This document shows, piece after piece, positions 9,921-21,474 of a stretch of 64,000 nt of DNA. The stretch lies in the NCBI RefSeq assembly GCF_020524765.1, contig NZ_JAIVLR010000001.1, positions 1,054,001-1,118,000 of the forward strand, given 5' to 3'. Source of the DNA: Qipengyuania gaetbuli (GTDB lineage: Bacteria; Pseudomonadota; Alphaproteobacteria; Sphingomonadales; Sphingomonadaceae). The number at the start of each line of letters is the position of its first letter. Positions within the stretch are counted from its first letter, which is position 1. The notes under the pieces were generated by a model that saw only the letters and a program-made list of their open reading frames with translations, had not been told where the DNA came from and searched no databases. Both the position numbers and the translations under genes were made by a program.

Positions 9921-12680
9921 TCAGGCGTCTTCCAACCGTGCCTGCATTGCATCACTTGCCGCTTCGACGAGGCGCGCCTCGATAGTGTTCAAACGCTCCC
10001 CTTCCACCAGCTTGCCGCCTGTAAGATCAGTGACATAGAAGGTATCTGCGGCCCGTTCGCCATAATTGGTGATGTGTGCGGAATGCACCACCAGGCGGTT
10101 TTCGAACAACACCCTTGCAAGCCGGTTGAGCAGCGCCGGCCGGTCGCGGGCATTGACCTCGATCACGGTGAAGCGGTTGGACGCCTTGTGGTCGAACAGG
10201 ACACGCGGGCTCACATCGAAGGCGCGCGAGCGACTGTGTGGCAGGGGACGCTGGGCAAGTTTCGGGGCCAGATCAATCCGGTTCGCCAGCGCATCGGCGA
10301 TGGTCGTCTCGATCCTTTTCAGCTGCGAAGCTTCCCGGAACGGCGCGCCGTGCGGGTCCTGGACGAGAAAGTTGTCGAGCGCCCAGCCGTTCCGCGTCGT
10401 ATGGATGCGGGCATCGATGATGTTCCCGCCGGCCAGGTGGATGCCGCCGGCAATGCGGTAGAACAGCCCCGGATGGTCTGCGGCGATGACCGTGACGAGC
10501 GTTGCGCCGCGCGCCTCGTAATATTCGCAGTGGACCGACAGGGGGCGCTCGATCTCGCGCGCTGCCGCGTAGTGAACCAGGTTCAGGGCGATGATATCGA
10601 CGGGCTCTGCAATCCAGTAGGAATCGTCGAAAGTCGCCGAAAGCTCCTCGATCAGGCCCGCCTTGTCGCCCAGCATTTCGGCAGCCTGCGCCTTCTTCGC
10701 GGCAACCTTTTCCTTGCGGCCATGGCGCATGTGACCAAGACGCAAACGCTCCGACGCCGTATCGTAAAGCTCGCCCAGCAGCTGCCCCTTCCAGCTGTTC
10801 CACGTGCCCGGCCCGACCGCGCGAATATCGACGGCAGTGAGGATGGCGAGATGGCGCAAGCGCTCCGTGCTCTGGACCTGGCCGACGAAATCCTCGATCG
10901 TCTTGGGGTCCGTGAGATCGCGCTTTTGCGCGACATGGCTCATCAGCAGGTGATTGAGCACCAGCCACGCGACTAGCTCGGTCTCATTCTCGTTAAGGCC
11001 GAAGCGCGGACACAGCTCGCGCGCCACTTCTGCGCCGAGGATGGAATGGTCCCCCTTGCGGCCCTTGGCGATGTCGTGAAGCAGCGCAGCGACATAGGCG
11101 ACCCTGCGCGAATTGACCTTGTGGATGAGGCGGGTTGCGCGCGGATGGTCCGCTTTCAGCTCGCCCTTCTCGATCTGGCTCAGCAGGCCGATGGCGCGAA
11201 TGGTGTGCTCGTCCACCGTGTAGTGGTGGTACATGTCGAACTGCATCTGCGCGTTGACCTTGCCGAAATCGGGCACGAAGCGGCCGAACACGCCGGCCTC
11301 GTTCATCCAGCGCAGGACCGTTTCGGGATCGTTCCGGCCGCTCAGCAGGTCGAGAAAGAGGGCGTTGGCGCGCGGGTCTTCGCGCACGGCATTGTCGATC
11401 AGCTTCGCATCGCGCGACGCCTGTCGCATGGTTTCGGGGTGGATTTCGAGGTTTTCAGCCTCGGCGACCTGGAAGATCTCGACCAGCCGGACCGGGTCCT
11501 TGCGGAAGTAATCGTCCGAGGGTGCCGCGATACGCCCGCCGAAGACGCGATAGCCCTTGAGGACGCGCGGCTTCTGCCGGAACGTCGCGAAAAAGCCGCT
11601 GCGCGCGGCGCGTTGGGCCAGATCGTCCTCGATATGGGCGAGGAAGACGCCGGTCAGGCTGCCCACCCGCTTCGCCTGCAGGAAATAGAACTGCATGAAC
11701 CGTTCGACCGCGCTCTTGCCCGGGCGATCGGCGAAATTCATCCGCTCCGCCACGCGCCGCTGAAGATCGAAGGTGAGCCGGTCGTCCGCGCGGCCGGTCA
11801 GGATATGCATGTGGCAGCGCACGGCAAGCAGGAACCGCTCCGCCCGGCGGAAAGTGCGGTATTCATTGTCGGTCATCAGGCCGACATCGACCAGTTCCGA
11901 CGCACTGCGCACACGGTGGAGGAACTTGCCGATCCAGTAGAGCGTCTGGAGATCGCGCAAGCCCCCCTTGCCGTCCTTGACGTTGGGTTCGACGACATAG
12001 CGGCTGTCGCCCATACGGCGGTGGCGCGCGTTGCGTTCTTCCAGCTTCTGGCTGAGGAAGGCGCGTTCGTTCCCCTTAACCACCTCGGCGGTGAAGCGGC
12101 GCTCGCCCTCTTCATAAAGGTCGCGGTCGCCCCAGACATAGCGCCCTTCGAGCAGCGCGGTCCGGATGGTGAGATCGTCTTTTGCAAGGCGGATCGCCTC
12201 GTCCAGCGTGCGGGTCGAATGGCCGACCTTGAGGCCGAGGTCCCACAACAGGTAGAGCATCGCCTCCACCACCTGTTCGCACCAGGCGTTGCGCCGCTCG
12301 CCCACCAGGAAGGCGATATCGACGTCGGAATGGGGTGCCATTTCGGCGCGGCCGTATCCGCCCACCGCCATGATCGCCAGCCGCTCGCCCGAAGAGCGGT
12401 TCGGCGCAGGATAAACGAAGCGCGTCACATATTCGTGGATCACGCGGACCAGCTGGTCGACGAGGAAGGAGTACCCGCCCGCGATGGCATGACCCGCAGA
12501 CGGGCGCGCCGTCAGCCGAGCTTCCATTTCGGCCCGCCCGGCATCCAGCGCTTCCTTCAGCGCGGCAACGACTTCGCCGCGCGCCTTTGCGCCCCGCTCG
12601 CCGGCCAGCGCCTCGATCCGCGAGGCAAGCGCCCGTCGGTCGATGATTGCGCGCTGGTCCGGGATCCGGGGCTCGCCCAA
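9921..12680 (-). CDS. glnD: bifunctional [protein-PII] uridylyltransferase / uridylyl-removing enzyme
   Basis: GlnD senses glutamine and uridylylates or deuridylylates PII. The 919 residues hold the four expected domains. The nucleotidyltransferase has GGYGRAEMAPHSDVDIAFL at about residues 107-125. The HD hydrolase has YVAALLHDIAKGRKGDHS near residue 545. Two ACT domains lie near the end (VIAADHPGLFYRIAGGI and ARDRPALLNRLARVLFENR). The start appears to be TTG: an in-frame TAG sits two codons upstream and no ATG is found before residue 56. An AAGGAG lies about 13 bases upstream, inside the end of the preceding ligase gene. The 2-bp gap suggests coupled translation with that gene. Confidence 0.96.
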   Translation of the reverse strand: MGEPRIPDQRAIIDRRALASRIEALAGERGAKARGEVVAALKEALDAGRAEMEARLTARPSAGHAIAGGYSFLVDQLVRVIHEYVTRFVYPAPNRSSGERLAIMAVGGYGRAEMAPHSDVDIAFLVGERRNAWCEQVVEAMLYLLWDLGLKVGHSTRTLDEAIRLAKDDLTIRTALLEGRYVWGDRDLYEEGERRFTAEVVKGNERAFLSQKLEERNARHRRMGDSRYVVEPNVKDGKGGLRDLQTLYWIGKFLHRVRSASELVDVGLMTDNEYRTFRRAERFLLAVRCHMHILTGRADDRLTFDLQRRVAERMNFADRPGKSAVERFMQFYFLQAKRVGSLTGVFLAHIEDDLAQRAARSGFFATFRQKPRVLKGYRVFGGRIAAPSDDYFRKDPVRLVEIFQVAEAENLEIHPETMRQASRDAKLIDNAVREDPRANALFLDLLSGRNDPETVLRWMNEAGVFGRFVPDFGKVNAQMQFDMYHHYTVDEHTIRAIGLLSQIEKGELKADHPRATRLIHKVNSRRVAYVAALLHDIAKGRKGDHSILGAEVARELCPRFGLNENETELVAWLVLNHLLMSHVAQKRDLTDPKTIEDFVGQVQSTERLRHLAILTAVDIRAVGPGTWNSWKGQLLGELYDTASERLRLGHMRHGRKEKVAAKKAQAAEMLGDKAGLIEELSATFDDSYWIAEPVDIIALNLVHYAAAREIERPLSVHCEYYEARGATLVTVIAADHPGLFYRIAGGIHLAGGNIIDARIHTTRNGWALDNFLVQDPHGAPFREASQLKRIETTIADALANRIDLAPKLAQRPLPHSRSRAFDVSPRVLFDHKASNRFTVIEVNARDRPALLNRLARVLFENRLVVHSAHITNYGERAADTFYVTDLTGGKLVEGERLNTIEARLVEAASDAMQARLEDA

Positions 12681-12682
12681 GC

Positions 12683-14371
<1,689 letters not shown>

Positions 14372-14544
14372 GGTCGTTCGGTTTCCTCTCTCCATTTCAC
14401 GCGCAAGGCGACAAATCGCTTCCCATCGCCCGATGGACGATGAAGTTGCGACGCAGGCTTTCCCCAAAACCCCTGCTATGCCAAAAGCCGCCCCGCAACG
14501 GGTCGCGCACGCGGCTTTCGACACGTCTCTAAGGGGATAAAACC

Positions 14545-15444
14545 TTGCTGTCACTATTGGCTGCAACTGCAGCTTCTGCCGAACCGATCCAGTGGGCGGA
14601 ACTGGGCCTCAGGCCCTACCTGTTCGACATCGGCGGTTTCCAGCTGCGCTACTATTCGCTCGCCTACCTGCTCGGCATCCTGCTGGGGTACTGGCACCTG
14701 TCGAAGATGGTGAAGGCGCCCGGAAGCCCGATGGCACAGCGCCATGCGGACGATTTGTTCTTCTACTGCACGCTCGGCGTGATCCTGGGCGGAAGGCTCG
14801 GCTACGCGGCCTTCTACAAGCCCGGACTGTTCACCGGCTTCACCGCGGGCGAGTTCGTGAGCTGGGACCTGCTGCGCCTTTGGGACGGCGGGATGAGCTT
14901 CCACGGCGGGGTCATCGGCGTGCTGGTGGCAATCAGCTGGGTGGCGCTTCGCGGCGGTCTCAACTGGCTGCGGGTGTGCGACTATATCTCGGTCAACGTG
15001 CCGCTCGCCTACATGCTCGGCCGCATCGCCAATTTCATCAATGGCGAGCTTTACGGCCGCCCGGTGGAAGGCGACATTGCCTGGGCCATGGTTTTTCCGG
15101 GCGGCGGCGACGTCGCACGCCACCCCTCGCAGCTCTACCAGGCGGGCCTTGAAGGACTACTGCTCGGCATCCTCCTCATCGCGCTGTTCTGGAAGACCCG
15201 GGCGCGCTACCGCCCCGGCCTGCTGGTCGGCCTGTTCACCATCGGCATGGGCATCGGTCGCTTCGTCAGCGAGTTCTTCCGCGAACCCGATGCGCACCTT
15301 GCCTATGTGGTGGCGGAAACCGGCCTGTCGCGCGGCCAGTGGCTCAGCCTGCCCATGATCGCGGTCGGCGTGATCGTCATGATCTACGCCTTCACCCGCC
15401 AGCCGATCGGCAAGGCCAAGCCCGCCGCGCCGCAATCGGCATGA
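14545..15444 (+). CDS. lgt: prolipoprotein diacylglyceryl transferase
   Basis: Lgt transfers a diacylglyceryl group from phosphatidylglycerol to the lipobox cysteine of prolipoproteins in the inner membrane. The 299-residue product has about seven hydrophobic helices and the Lgt signature GRIANFINGELYGR. Also present are MSFHGGVIGV, RHPSQLYQAGLEG with the conserved His-Pro-Ser-Gln, and GRFVSEFFREPD. The start is TTG, with AAGGGG eight bases upstream; no nearer ATG fits. It overlaps the next gene as ATGA. Several lipoproteins in this window are its likely substrates. Confidence 0.96.
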   Translation: MLSLLAATAASAEPIQWAELGLRPYLFDIGGFQLRYYSLAYLLGILLGYWHLSKMVKAPGSPMAQRHADDLFFYCTLGVILGGRLGYAAFYKPGLFTGFTAGEFVSWDLLRLWDGGMSFHGGVIGVLVAISWVALRGGLNWLRVCDYISVNVPLAYMLGRIANFINGELYGRPVEGDIAWAMVFPGGGDVARHPSQLYQAGLEGLLLGILLIALFWKTRARYRPGLLVGLFTIGMGIGRFVSEFFREPDAHLAYVVAETGLSRGQWLSLPMIAVGVIVMIYAFTRQPIGKAKPAAPQSA

Positions 15445-16496
15445 GCGCAGCCGGCGGCGAAACGCCGCTCGCGCAAAGCTTCAGACGGCTGATAGAGCGG
15501 CACGGGCCGATGCCCGTGTCGCGCTACATGGGCGAAAGCAACGCGCGCTATTACACCAGCCGCGATCCCCTGGGCGCGGGTGGCGATTTCACCACTGCGC
15601 CCGAAATCAGCCAGATGTTCGGCGAGATGGTGGGCCTGTGGTGCACCGACCTGTGGCTGCGGGCAGACCGCTCCGAGATCGCCTGGGTGGAGCTGGGCCC
15701 GGGACGCGGCACGCTCGCGCGCGATGCGCTGCGCGCCATGGTCAGCCAGGGCCTCCAGCCCGAAATCCACCTCGTGGAAGGCTCCTCGGCACTGCGCGAG
15801 AAGCAGGCCGATGCGCTGGTCGCCGCCCGCTTCCACGACACGGTCGACACGCTGCCGGACGACCGGCCGCTGGTCGTGGTCGCCAATGAATTCATCGACG
15901 CGCTTCCGATCCGGCAGCTGGTCAACACGCCCGATGGCTGGCGCGAGCGGATGGTCGCGCTGGACGATGACCGCTTCGTTTTCGCTGCCGGCCCCAATCC
16001 CATGGACGAGGCCGTTCCGCAGGACCGCCGCGATGCACCGGTGGGCACCGTCATCGAGACCTGTCCCGCAGCAGCCGCTCTGATTGGCGCGCTTGGCGAG
16101 CGGCTGCGCGACCAGGGCGGCGCAGCGCTGTTCATCGACTACGGCCATCTGGAGCCCCGCAACGGGGAAACTCTGCAGGCGCTACGCGCGCACGAGAAGG
16201 TCGGCGTGTTCGACCATCCGGGTGAAATGGACCTCACTGCCCATGTCGATTTCGCGATTTTGGCAGATATCGCACGCGGTGCAGGCCTGCAGGTGGCGAG
16301 CGCCACGCAGGGCGAGTGGTTGCTCGCCATGGGAATGGGTCTTCGCGCACAGGCGCTTGCCCGGCGCAGCCCCGATCACGCGCAGGCCGTCTCGCAGGCC
16401 TTCCACCGCCTGACTTCGGCGGACGAGATGGGCGAATTGTTCAAGGTAATGGCCTTTTCCGCACCCGGCTGGCCGCAAGTCTCTGGCTTCGGCTGA
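15441..16496 (+). CDS. class I SAM-dependent methyltransferase (MidA/NDUFAF7 family)
   Basis: The 351-residue product matches the MidA/NDUFAF7 family. The N-terminal segment carries GDFTTAPEISQMFGEM, a strong family signature. The SAM-binding motif WVELGPGRGTLARD lies near residue 80 and VVANEFIDALP near residue 145. In mitochondria the relative methylates an arginine of the complex I subunit NDUFS2; a similar role here would be inference. The ATG overlaps the lgt stop (ATGA), which excludes a 34-codon longer reading. Confidence 0.9.
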   Translation: MSAAGGETPLAQSFRRLIERHGPMPVSRYMGESNARYYTSRDPLGAGGDFTTAPEISQMFGEMVGLWCTDLWLRADRSEIAWVELGPGRGTLARDALRAMVSQGLQPEIHLVEGSSALREKQADALVAARFHDTVDTLPDDRPLVVVANEFIDALPIRQLVNTPDGWRERMVALDDDRFVFAAGPNPMDEAVPQDRRDAPVGTVIETCPAAAALIGALGERLRDQGGAALFIDYGHLEPRNGETLQALRAHEKVGVFDHPGEMDLTAHVDFAILADIARGAGLQVASATQGEWLLAMGMGLRAQALARRSPDHAQAVSQAFHRLTSADEMGELFKVMAFSAPGWPQVSGFG

Positions 16497-16562
16497 GGTT
16501 CATGCACATTCCGACAAAATAAGGTGTAACCGGCAATCGCATTCGCGCGGATGGAGAATCGC

Positions 16563-16976
16563 ATGAGGAAAACGACCCTGGCACTCGCCGCGCTGCTTTG
16601 CGCAACTCCGCTGCTCGCGGCCCAGCCGATCGAGGGTCGCTGGATCACCGCCGAAAAGGACGCGGTGATCACCATTGGCGAGTGTGGCAGTTCGACCTGC
16701 GGACGGATCACCAAGTTCCTCGTCGCTCCGCCGCAGGGCCTCGACCAACGCGACGTGAACAATGCCGATGCGAAGCTGCGCCAGCGCAAGCTGCTCGGCA
16801 TGCCGGTCCTCACCGGTTTCAGCGAAGACGCCGAACTGTGGCGCGGCCAGATCTACGATCCCAAGAGCGGCAAGACCTATCGCTCGGTAATCAGGCGCAA
16901 GGACGCAAACAGGCTGGAAGTGAAAGGCTGCATCGGGCCTTTCTGCCAGACGCAGGTCTGGACCCGCGCCCGCTGA
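16563..16976 (+). CDS. DUF2147 family secreted protein
   Basis: The 137-residue product has a signal peptide ending near LLAAQPIEG and then a compact DUF2147 domain (IEGRWITAEKDAVITI, two CGSS/TCG cysteines, VLTGFSEDAELWRGQIYDPKSGKTY, and GCIGPFCQTQVWTR near the end). The family is thought to be periplasmic and lipocalin-like, with no proven function. GGAG precedes the chosen ATG by six bases. Only one base separates its stop from that of the convergent transporter gene. Confidence 0.85.
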   Translation: MRKTTLALAALLCATPLLAAQPIEGRWITAEKDAVITIGECGSSTCGRITKFLVAPPQGLDQRDVNNADAKLRQRKLLGMPVLTGFSEDAELWRGQIYDPKSGKTYRSVIRRKDANRLEVKGCIGPFCQTQVWTRAR

Positions 16977-16977
16977 G

Positions 16978-18516
16978 CTAGAGGCCGGCCTTTTCGGCCA
17001 GCCGCCGGGCGGCCTCGTCGAAGCCGAGCTTGTCCTGTTCGCGGTCGACCGAGAAATTCGCCTCGCGCATCATCTGCACGTCGATCGCGTCGATCAGCGG
17101 CTCAAGCGCAGCCACCATTGCCGTGTCGCGTGCCGCCTGCGGGCTCAGCATGAGGACGGCATCGTAATTCGGGAAGGCTCCGCGCGGATCGTCGAGTATC
17201 ACCAAATTGTCCGCCGCTATGCGCCCGTCTGACGTGTAGGCCGCAATCACCTGCGCCTCGCCCGAAGAGAGCGCGCTGTACATGAAGGTCGGCGCGAAAT
17301 TGCGCTCCTCCCTGAAGCGCAGGCCGTAGGCATCGCGCACGGCGAACCATTCGGGACGCTCGAAGAATTCCGGATCGCCCCCGACGGTCAGTTGCGGTGC
17401 CGTGTCGACGAGATCCTCGATGCTCTCGAGCCCAGCCATCCGGGCGGTCTCGGCGTTTACGGCGAAGCCATACGCGTTTTCGAAGCCGAGCCGCCCGAGC
17501 ACGCGCATCCCGCTCGTCGCTTCTTCCCAGCGAGCTATCTCGCGATACATCTGCTCGCGCGGCGGGTTGTCCTTGCGCTTCATTTGGTTGGTCCAGATGG
17601 TGCCCGTATAATCGACATAGATGTCGATCTCGCCGCTGGCGGCCGCGCTGTGGGCCACTGCCGAACCCAGCCCGTCGCGGTATTCGACGGCGAAGCCTTC
17701 CGCTTCGAGCCGCTGGCCGATCAGGCGGGCGAGGATGTATTGTTCGGAAAAACCTTTGGCGCCGATCACGATGCGCCCTTCGTCTCTCTCGCTCCCGAAC
17801 TGCGCCACCAGCGCCGCGGCAACGCCCAGCGCCACGGCCAGCATCCCGCCGAGCCAGAGACCGCGCCGCCGTTCGCGAAAACCGCGCTCAATCGTGCCCA
17901 GCAGCGTGTCCGCAAGGAGGGCGAGGCCGGCGCTGGCAAGGCACCCGGCAAGGACGAGGATCCAGTTCTGCGTCTGCAGGCCGGCAAAGATCGGGTCGCC
18001 CAGGCTCTTCTGCCCGATGGTGGTTCCCAGCGTGGCTGCACCGATGGTCCAGACGGCTGCCGTCCTGATCCCGGCCATGACATAAGGCGCGGCCAGCGGT
18101 GCCTCCACCAGGCGCAGGCGTTGCCAGAAACTCATGCCCACGCCTTCCGCCGCCTCGATCACGCCGGGATCGAGATTGGCCTGCGCGGTCACCGCATTGC
18201 GCAGGATCGGCAGCAGGGCATAAAGCGCCAGCGCGAGCAGCGCGGGCAGGAAGCCCAATGTCGGTAGCCCTTCCCCGAAAACCGCGCGAAGGCTCAGCAG
18301 GATAGGGAAGAACAGCGCCAGCAGGGCGAGCGCCGGAATTGTCTGGACGAGGCTGGCAAAGGCCAGCGACGCGCGCGAAACGGCGGGGGCACGGCTGGCC
18401 CAGACCGCCAACGGCAGCGCCACGGCTATGCCCAGCGCGATGGCCGCGGCCGACAGGATGACATGGGCGGCAAGCTGGTCGCCAAGCCCTGTGATCGCGT
18501 CGAGCAGGGCGTTCAC
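16978..18516 (-). CDS. osmoprotectant ABC transporter, fused permease and substrate-binding protein
   Basis: The 512-residue product joins an OpuCB/OpuBB-type permease (about residues 1-225, with the EAA-loop sequence EAAEGVGMSFWQRLRLVEAPLA split over two helices) to an OpuCC/OsmF-type substrate-binding domain from about residue 245. The binding domain has IVIGAKGFSEQYILA, VDYTGTIWTNQ and FAPTFMYSALSSGEAQVIAAY. Such fused proteins import glycine betaine, choline or related compounds. The start is GTG, overlapping the ATPase stop as GTGA, so the two are coupled. Confidence 0.9.
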   Translation of the reverse strand: MNALLDAITGLGDQLAAHVILSAAAIALGIAVALPLAVWASRAPAVSRASLAFASLVQTIPALALLALFFPILLSLRAVFGEGLPTLGFLPALLALALYALLPILRNAVTAQANLDPGVIEAAEGVGMSFWQRLRLVEAPLAAPYVMAGIRTAAVWTIGAATLGTTIGQKSLGDPIFAGLQTQNWILVLAGCLASAGLALLADTLLGTIERGFRERRRGLWLGGMLAVALGVAAALVAQFGSERDEGRIVIGAKGFSEQYILARLIGQRLEAEGFAVEYRDGLGSAVAHSAAASGEIDIYVDYTGTIWTNQMKRKDNPPREQMYREIARWEEATSGMRVLGRLGFENAYGFAVNAETARMAGLESIEDLVDTAPQLTVGGDPEFFERPEWFAVRDAYGLRFREERNFAPTFMYSALSSGEAQVIAAYTSDGRIAADNLVILDDPRGAFPNYDAVLMLSPQAARDTAMVAALEPLIDAIDVQMMREANFSVDREQDKLGFDEAARRLAEKAGL

Positions 18517-19280
18517 TGCGACAGCTCCGCCAAGCGCTGCGCCTGGTGACGCGGCACCGCGACAAGCGCCTGCGCCGCCTCACCGCCTTTACCCGCAACG
18601 AGGGCAGACGGGGTCTCGTCCGCCACGATGCGGCCCGCCTCCATGACCAGCACGCGGTCGGCCAGCAGCAGGGCTTCGGTCATGTCGTGCGTGACCATGA
18701 CAGTGGTCAGCCCGAGGCGGCGGTGGAGGTCGAGCACCCGTTCGCCCAGCGCGTCGCGCGTGACGGGATCGAGCGCCCCGAAAGGTTCGTCCATCAGCAG
18801 GATCGACGGCTCGCTCGCCAGGGCCCGGGCGACGCCGACGCGCTGGCGCTGCCCGCCGCTGAGTTCGTCGGGCATGCGCGTGGACAGGCCGGGGTCGAGG
18901 TCGACGAGTTCGAGCAATGCTGAAATCTGCAGCCGATTGATCGGTTCACCCGCGATACGAGGACCGATCCCGATGTTTTCCGCCACCGTCATGTGAGGGA
19001 AGAGCCCAACCGACTGGAAGACATAGCCGATGCTGCGGCGCAGGCGCGCAAGCGGCACCGAGGCGACTTCTCGCCCTTGCAGGACTACGTGCCCGGCATC
19101 GGGGTCGACCAGCCGGTTGACGGTCTTCAGCAATGTCGACTTGCCCGAACCCGAGGCACCGACCAGCGCGACGAACTGGCCTGAGGGGATTGCGAGGGTG
19201 ACGGATTCGACCGCCCGCACATTGCCGAATTGCTTACGGACACCCTCGAAGGAAAGAGCCGTCTCGCCGGATTCGCTCAC
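18513..19280 (-). CDS. osmoprotectant ABC transporter ATP-binding protein
   Basis: The 255-residue ATPase has Walker A GASGSGKST at about residue 36, the Q-loop YVFQSVGLFPHMT, the signature LSGGQRQRVGVARALA and Walker B ILLMDEPFGALD. The switch His is in MVTHDMTEA. It powers the permease fused to the binding domain encoded next. The start is GTG at 19280, overlapping the preceding lipoprotein stop as GTGA. A longer reading from 19406 lies inside that gene and is unlikely. There is no CBS domain, unlike OpuCA or ProV. Confidence 0.92.
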   Translation of the reverse strand: MSESGETALSFEGVRKQFGNVRAVESVTLAIPSGQFVALVGASGSGKSTLLKTVNRLVDPDAGHVVLQGREVASVPLARLRRSIGYVFQSVGLFPHMTVAENIGIGPRIAGEPINRLQISALLELVDLDPGLSTRMPDELSGGQRQRVGVARALASEPSILLMDEPFGALDPVTRDALGERVLDLHRRLGLTTVMVTHDMTEALLLADRVLVMEAGRIVADETPSALVAGKGGEAAQALVAVPRHQAQRLAELSQ

Positions 19281-19753
19281 TGTGCGGCTTCGGCGGTTTC
19301 TGCGTCCTGCGGCGCTTCGTAGGCGACCTTTTCGAGCTGGACCCGGCGACCACCACCCGAAGTTACGATCAACTTCCCATCGTCGAGCTTGCCGGTTTCC
19401 CAGCACCTCTCGCTGACATTGTCACCTTCGGGCTGGAAACAGAGGAGGACCTGTCCTTCCTCGTCACCCGGAGCCGCTTCCAGCGACCAGCCGCCTTCCT
19501 GCCAGGGATCGCCGTTACGCAGGTCGCGGTAGCGCCCTTCAGCATCCAGATAGGTGACATAGCGGGCACCGTCCTCGGCAGAGACGCGCCAGGCCGTGCC
19601 GACGAATTCCTTCAGCTCCCTCGCCTCTTCGGCCGCTTCGGTAGAGGCCGCGACATCGGCCGGACCGTCTGCAGCTCCATCCTCTTCGGCCGCGCAGGCG
19701 GACAGAGCAAGGGCGGCGGAAAGGAGGACGGCAGAGCTGACGAGTGATTTCAT
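19277..19753 (-). CDS. hypothetical lipoprotein
   Basis: The product of about 158 residues has a lipoprotein signal with the lipobox LALSAC, so Lgt and Lsp should process it. A low-complexity Ala/Glu-rich linker follows, and then a small domain with TAWRVSAEDGARYVTYLDAEGRY, GGWSLE and CFQPEGDNVSERCWETG. The two later cysteines may pair. I do not recognise a named family. It overlaps the ABC ATPase gene by four bases, so it may belong to the osmolyte operon. A start four codons upstream (19765) is equally possible. Confidence 0.7.
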   Translation of the reverse strand: MKSLVSSAVLLSAALALSACAAEEDGAADGPADVAASTEAAEEARELKEFVGTAWRVSAEDGARYVTYLDAEGRYRDLRNGDPWQEGGWSLEAAPGDEEGQVLLCFQPEGDNVSERCWETGKLDDGKLIVTSGGGRRVQLEKVAYEAPQDAETAEAAQ

Positions 19754-19798
19754 GGTTTCCGGCATAACCCCTGTACCCGCCGCTGGCGACCCCTGCCC

Positions 19799-21319
19799 CT
19801 ATCCGGCGATGGATGCCGACGGGATCTTGAGCTCGACTCTCAGGCCGTCGTCTTCGAATTCGCGGGTGAACTGGCCCGACAGCTGGCCTTCGACAGCCAT
19901 GCGCAGGAGGCGCGATCCGAACCCTTCGCTCGCCTGCTCGGCCTGCGAAAAACCGTCGGACCGTTCGCGCCACGAGAGGCACACCGTGCCTTCCCCATCG
20001 CAATCGGCATTGACCCCGACCATGACCTTGCCGCCATCACGCGACAGGGCGCCGTACTTGGCGGCATTGGTCGCCAGTTCATGGATGATAAGCGCCAGCG
20101 GGGTCGCCGCGCGCGGGCCGATGGCAACGTCGCCGCCGGAAATCTCGATCCGCCCTTCACCGCCATCCTGGTAAGGTGCGAGCAGCGCATCGAGCAGCCC
20201 GACCAGATGCTCTTTCCGGCTCGGCGATGCCGGCTGGACGTAGTCGTGCGCCTTGCCGAGCGCGCGAATGGTCGTCGACAGGGCTTCGGCGTAATCCGCC
20301 ACGGTTTCCTTGCCGCGCGAGTGGAGGGTCACGAGGCCGGAGACCACTGCGAAGATGTTCTTGATCCGGTGCGACAGCTCTTTCGCCAGGAGGTCGCGCA
20401 TTTCGGAAGTGCGGTGCGCCTCGTCGATGTCGATGACGGTCCCGAACCAGCGGCGTCCGCCCGGCTCCCCATCCACCGGCATGGCGCGGCTCAGCACCCA
20501 GCGATAGCTGCCGTCTGCCTGCCGCAGCCGCCACTCGTCGTTGAACAGCCGCTCCTCGCTGAAAGCCTTGTCCCAGCTGGAGCGGCTGCGGGCATAGTCA
20601 TCGGGGTGGATGAAGTCCGCCCAGTCGTCCGCCGTGCGCGGCGGTTCGCGGCCCGTGACCTCTTTCCAGCGCGCGCTGAACATGTCGAAATTGCCCGCGT
20701 GATCGACCGACCAGGCAATCCCCGGTACCGAATCGAGCATATGCTGCAATTCGCGCTGCCGCGCCTCCAGCGCCGCGATGGCAGCGCGGTCCTGCCGCTG
20801 GATCAGCAGGCGCTGCATGACACTTGCCGCCAGCACTTCCAGCCCTTCGCGCTGCAGCTCGCTCAGCCCTTCGCGCGGCACCGTGTCGATGATGCAGAGC
20901 GAGCCGAGCGGCGCACCCTCGCTCGAGATGAGCGGGGCACCGGCATAGAACCGGATGTGCGGCGCACCCGTGACCAGCGGGTTACTGCTGAAGCGCGGAT
21001 CCAGCATCGCGTCGGGCACGATCATCGTCGCATCGCCGAGCATTGCATGGGCGCAGAAACTGGTCGGCCGCGGAGTTTCCCCCACCTCCAGCCCCTGCTT
21101 TGCGAGGAACCGCTGGCGCTCCTCCTCTACCAGCGAAACGAGCGCGATCGGCGCTTCGCATAGCGAGGCGGCGAACTGGACGATGCGCGACAATTCCGGT
21201 GCGCCTTCAAGCGCATCGAGGCCATAGGACGCCATGATGGCAAGCCGGTCCTCTTCCCCGCACACGGCAGAGTTCGGGCTGGCGCCGCTGGGCCAGGGAA
21301 GGCGGGGTCGATAAGCCAT
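19799..21319 (-). CDS. GAF-PAS sensor histidine kinase, HWE/HisKA_2 type
   Basis: The 506-residue cytoplasmic kinase has an N-terminal GAF domain (about 20-165), a PAS/PAC domain (about 185-310, with DMFSARWKEVTGREP and RWFGTVIDIDEAH) and a C-terminal HWE/HisKA_2 core. The phospho-acceptor His is in ELSHRIKNIFAVVSGLV. The N-box is LALIIHELATNAAKYGALS, and the late GFGSRLLRMAVEGQL fits the family. Some kinases of this class feed the PhyR/EcfG stress pathway, which is relevant to the EcfG site at 45147, but no response regulator lies nearby. There are no membrane helices. Confidence 0.9.
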   Translation of the reverse strand: MAYRPRLPWPSGASPNSAVCGEEDRLAIMASYGLDALEGAPELSRIVQFAASLCEAPIALVSLVEEERQRFLAKQGLEVGETPRPTSFCAHAMLGDATMIVPDAMLDPRFSSNPLVTGAPHIRFYAGAPLISSEGAPLGSLCIIDTVPREGLSELQREGLEVLAASVMQRLLIQRQDRAAIAALEARQRELQHMLDSVPGIAWSVDHAGNFDMFSARWKEVTGREPPRTADDWADFIHPDDYARSRSSWDKAFSEERLFNDEWRLRQADGSYRWVLSRAMPVDGEPGGRRWFGTVIDIDEAHRTSEMRDLLAKELSHRIKNIFAVVSGLVTLHSRGKETVADYAEALSTTIRALGKAHDYVQPASPSRKEHLVGLLDALLAPYQDGGEGRIEISGGDVAIGPRAATPLALIIHELATNAAKYGALSRDGGKVMVGVNADCDGEGTVCLSWRERSDGFSQAEQASEGFGSRLLRMAVEGQLSGQFTREFEDDGLRVELKIPSASIAG

Positions 21320-21474
21320 TGTATCCGTGACGTTCTAAATAAAGCCATCCGGGGCAGAGTCCAGTTCGGTAACTCGGGCGCAGCTTGCCCCACCAAGCGG
21401 TTTGCCCGACCGCCATTCCTTCGCTATCGCGCGCGGCAAGAGAATGCCCCAACAGAGGGCAAGCAGGAGACACC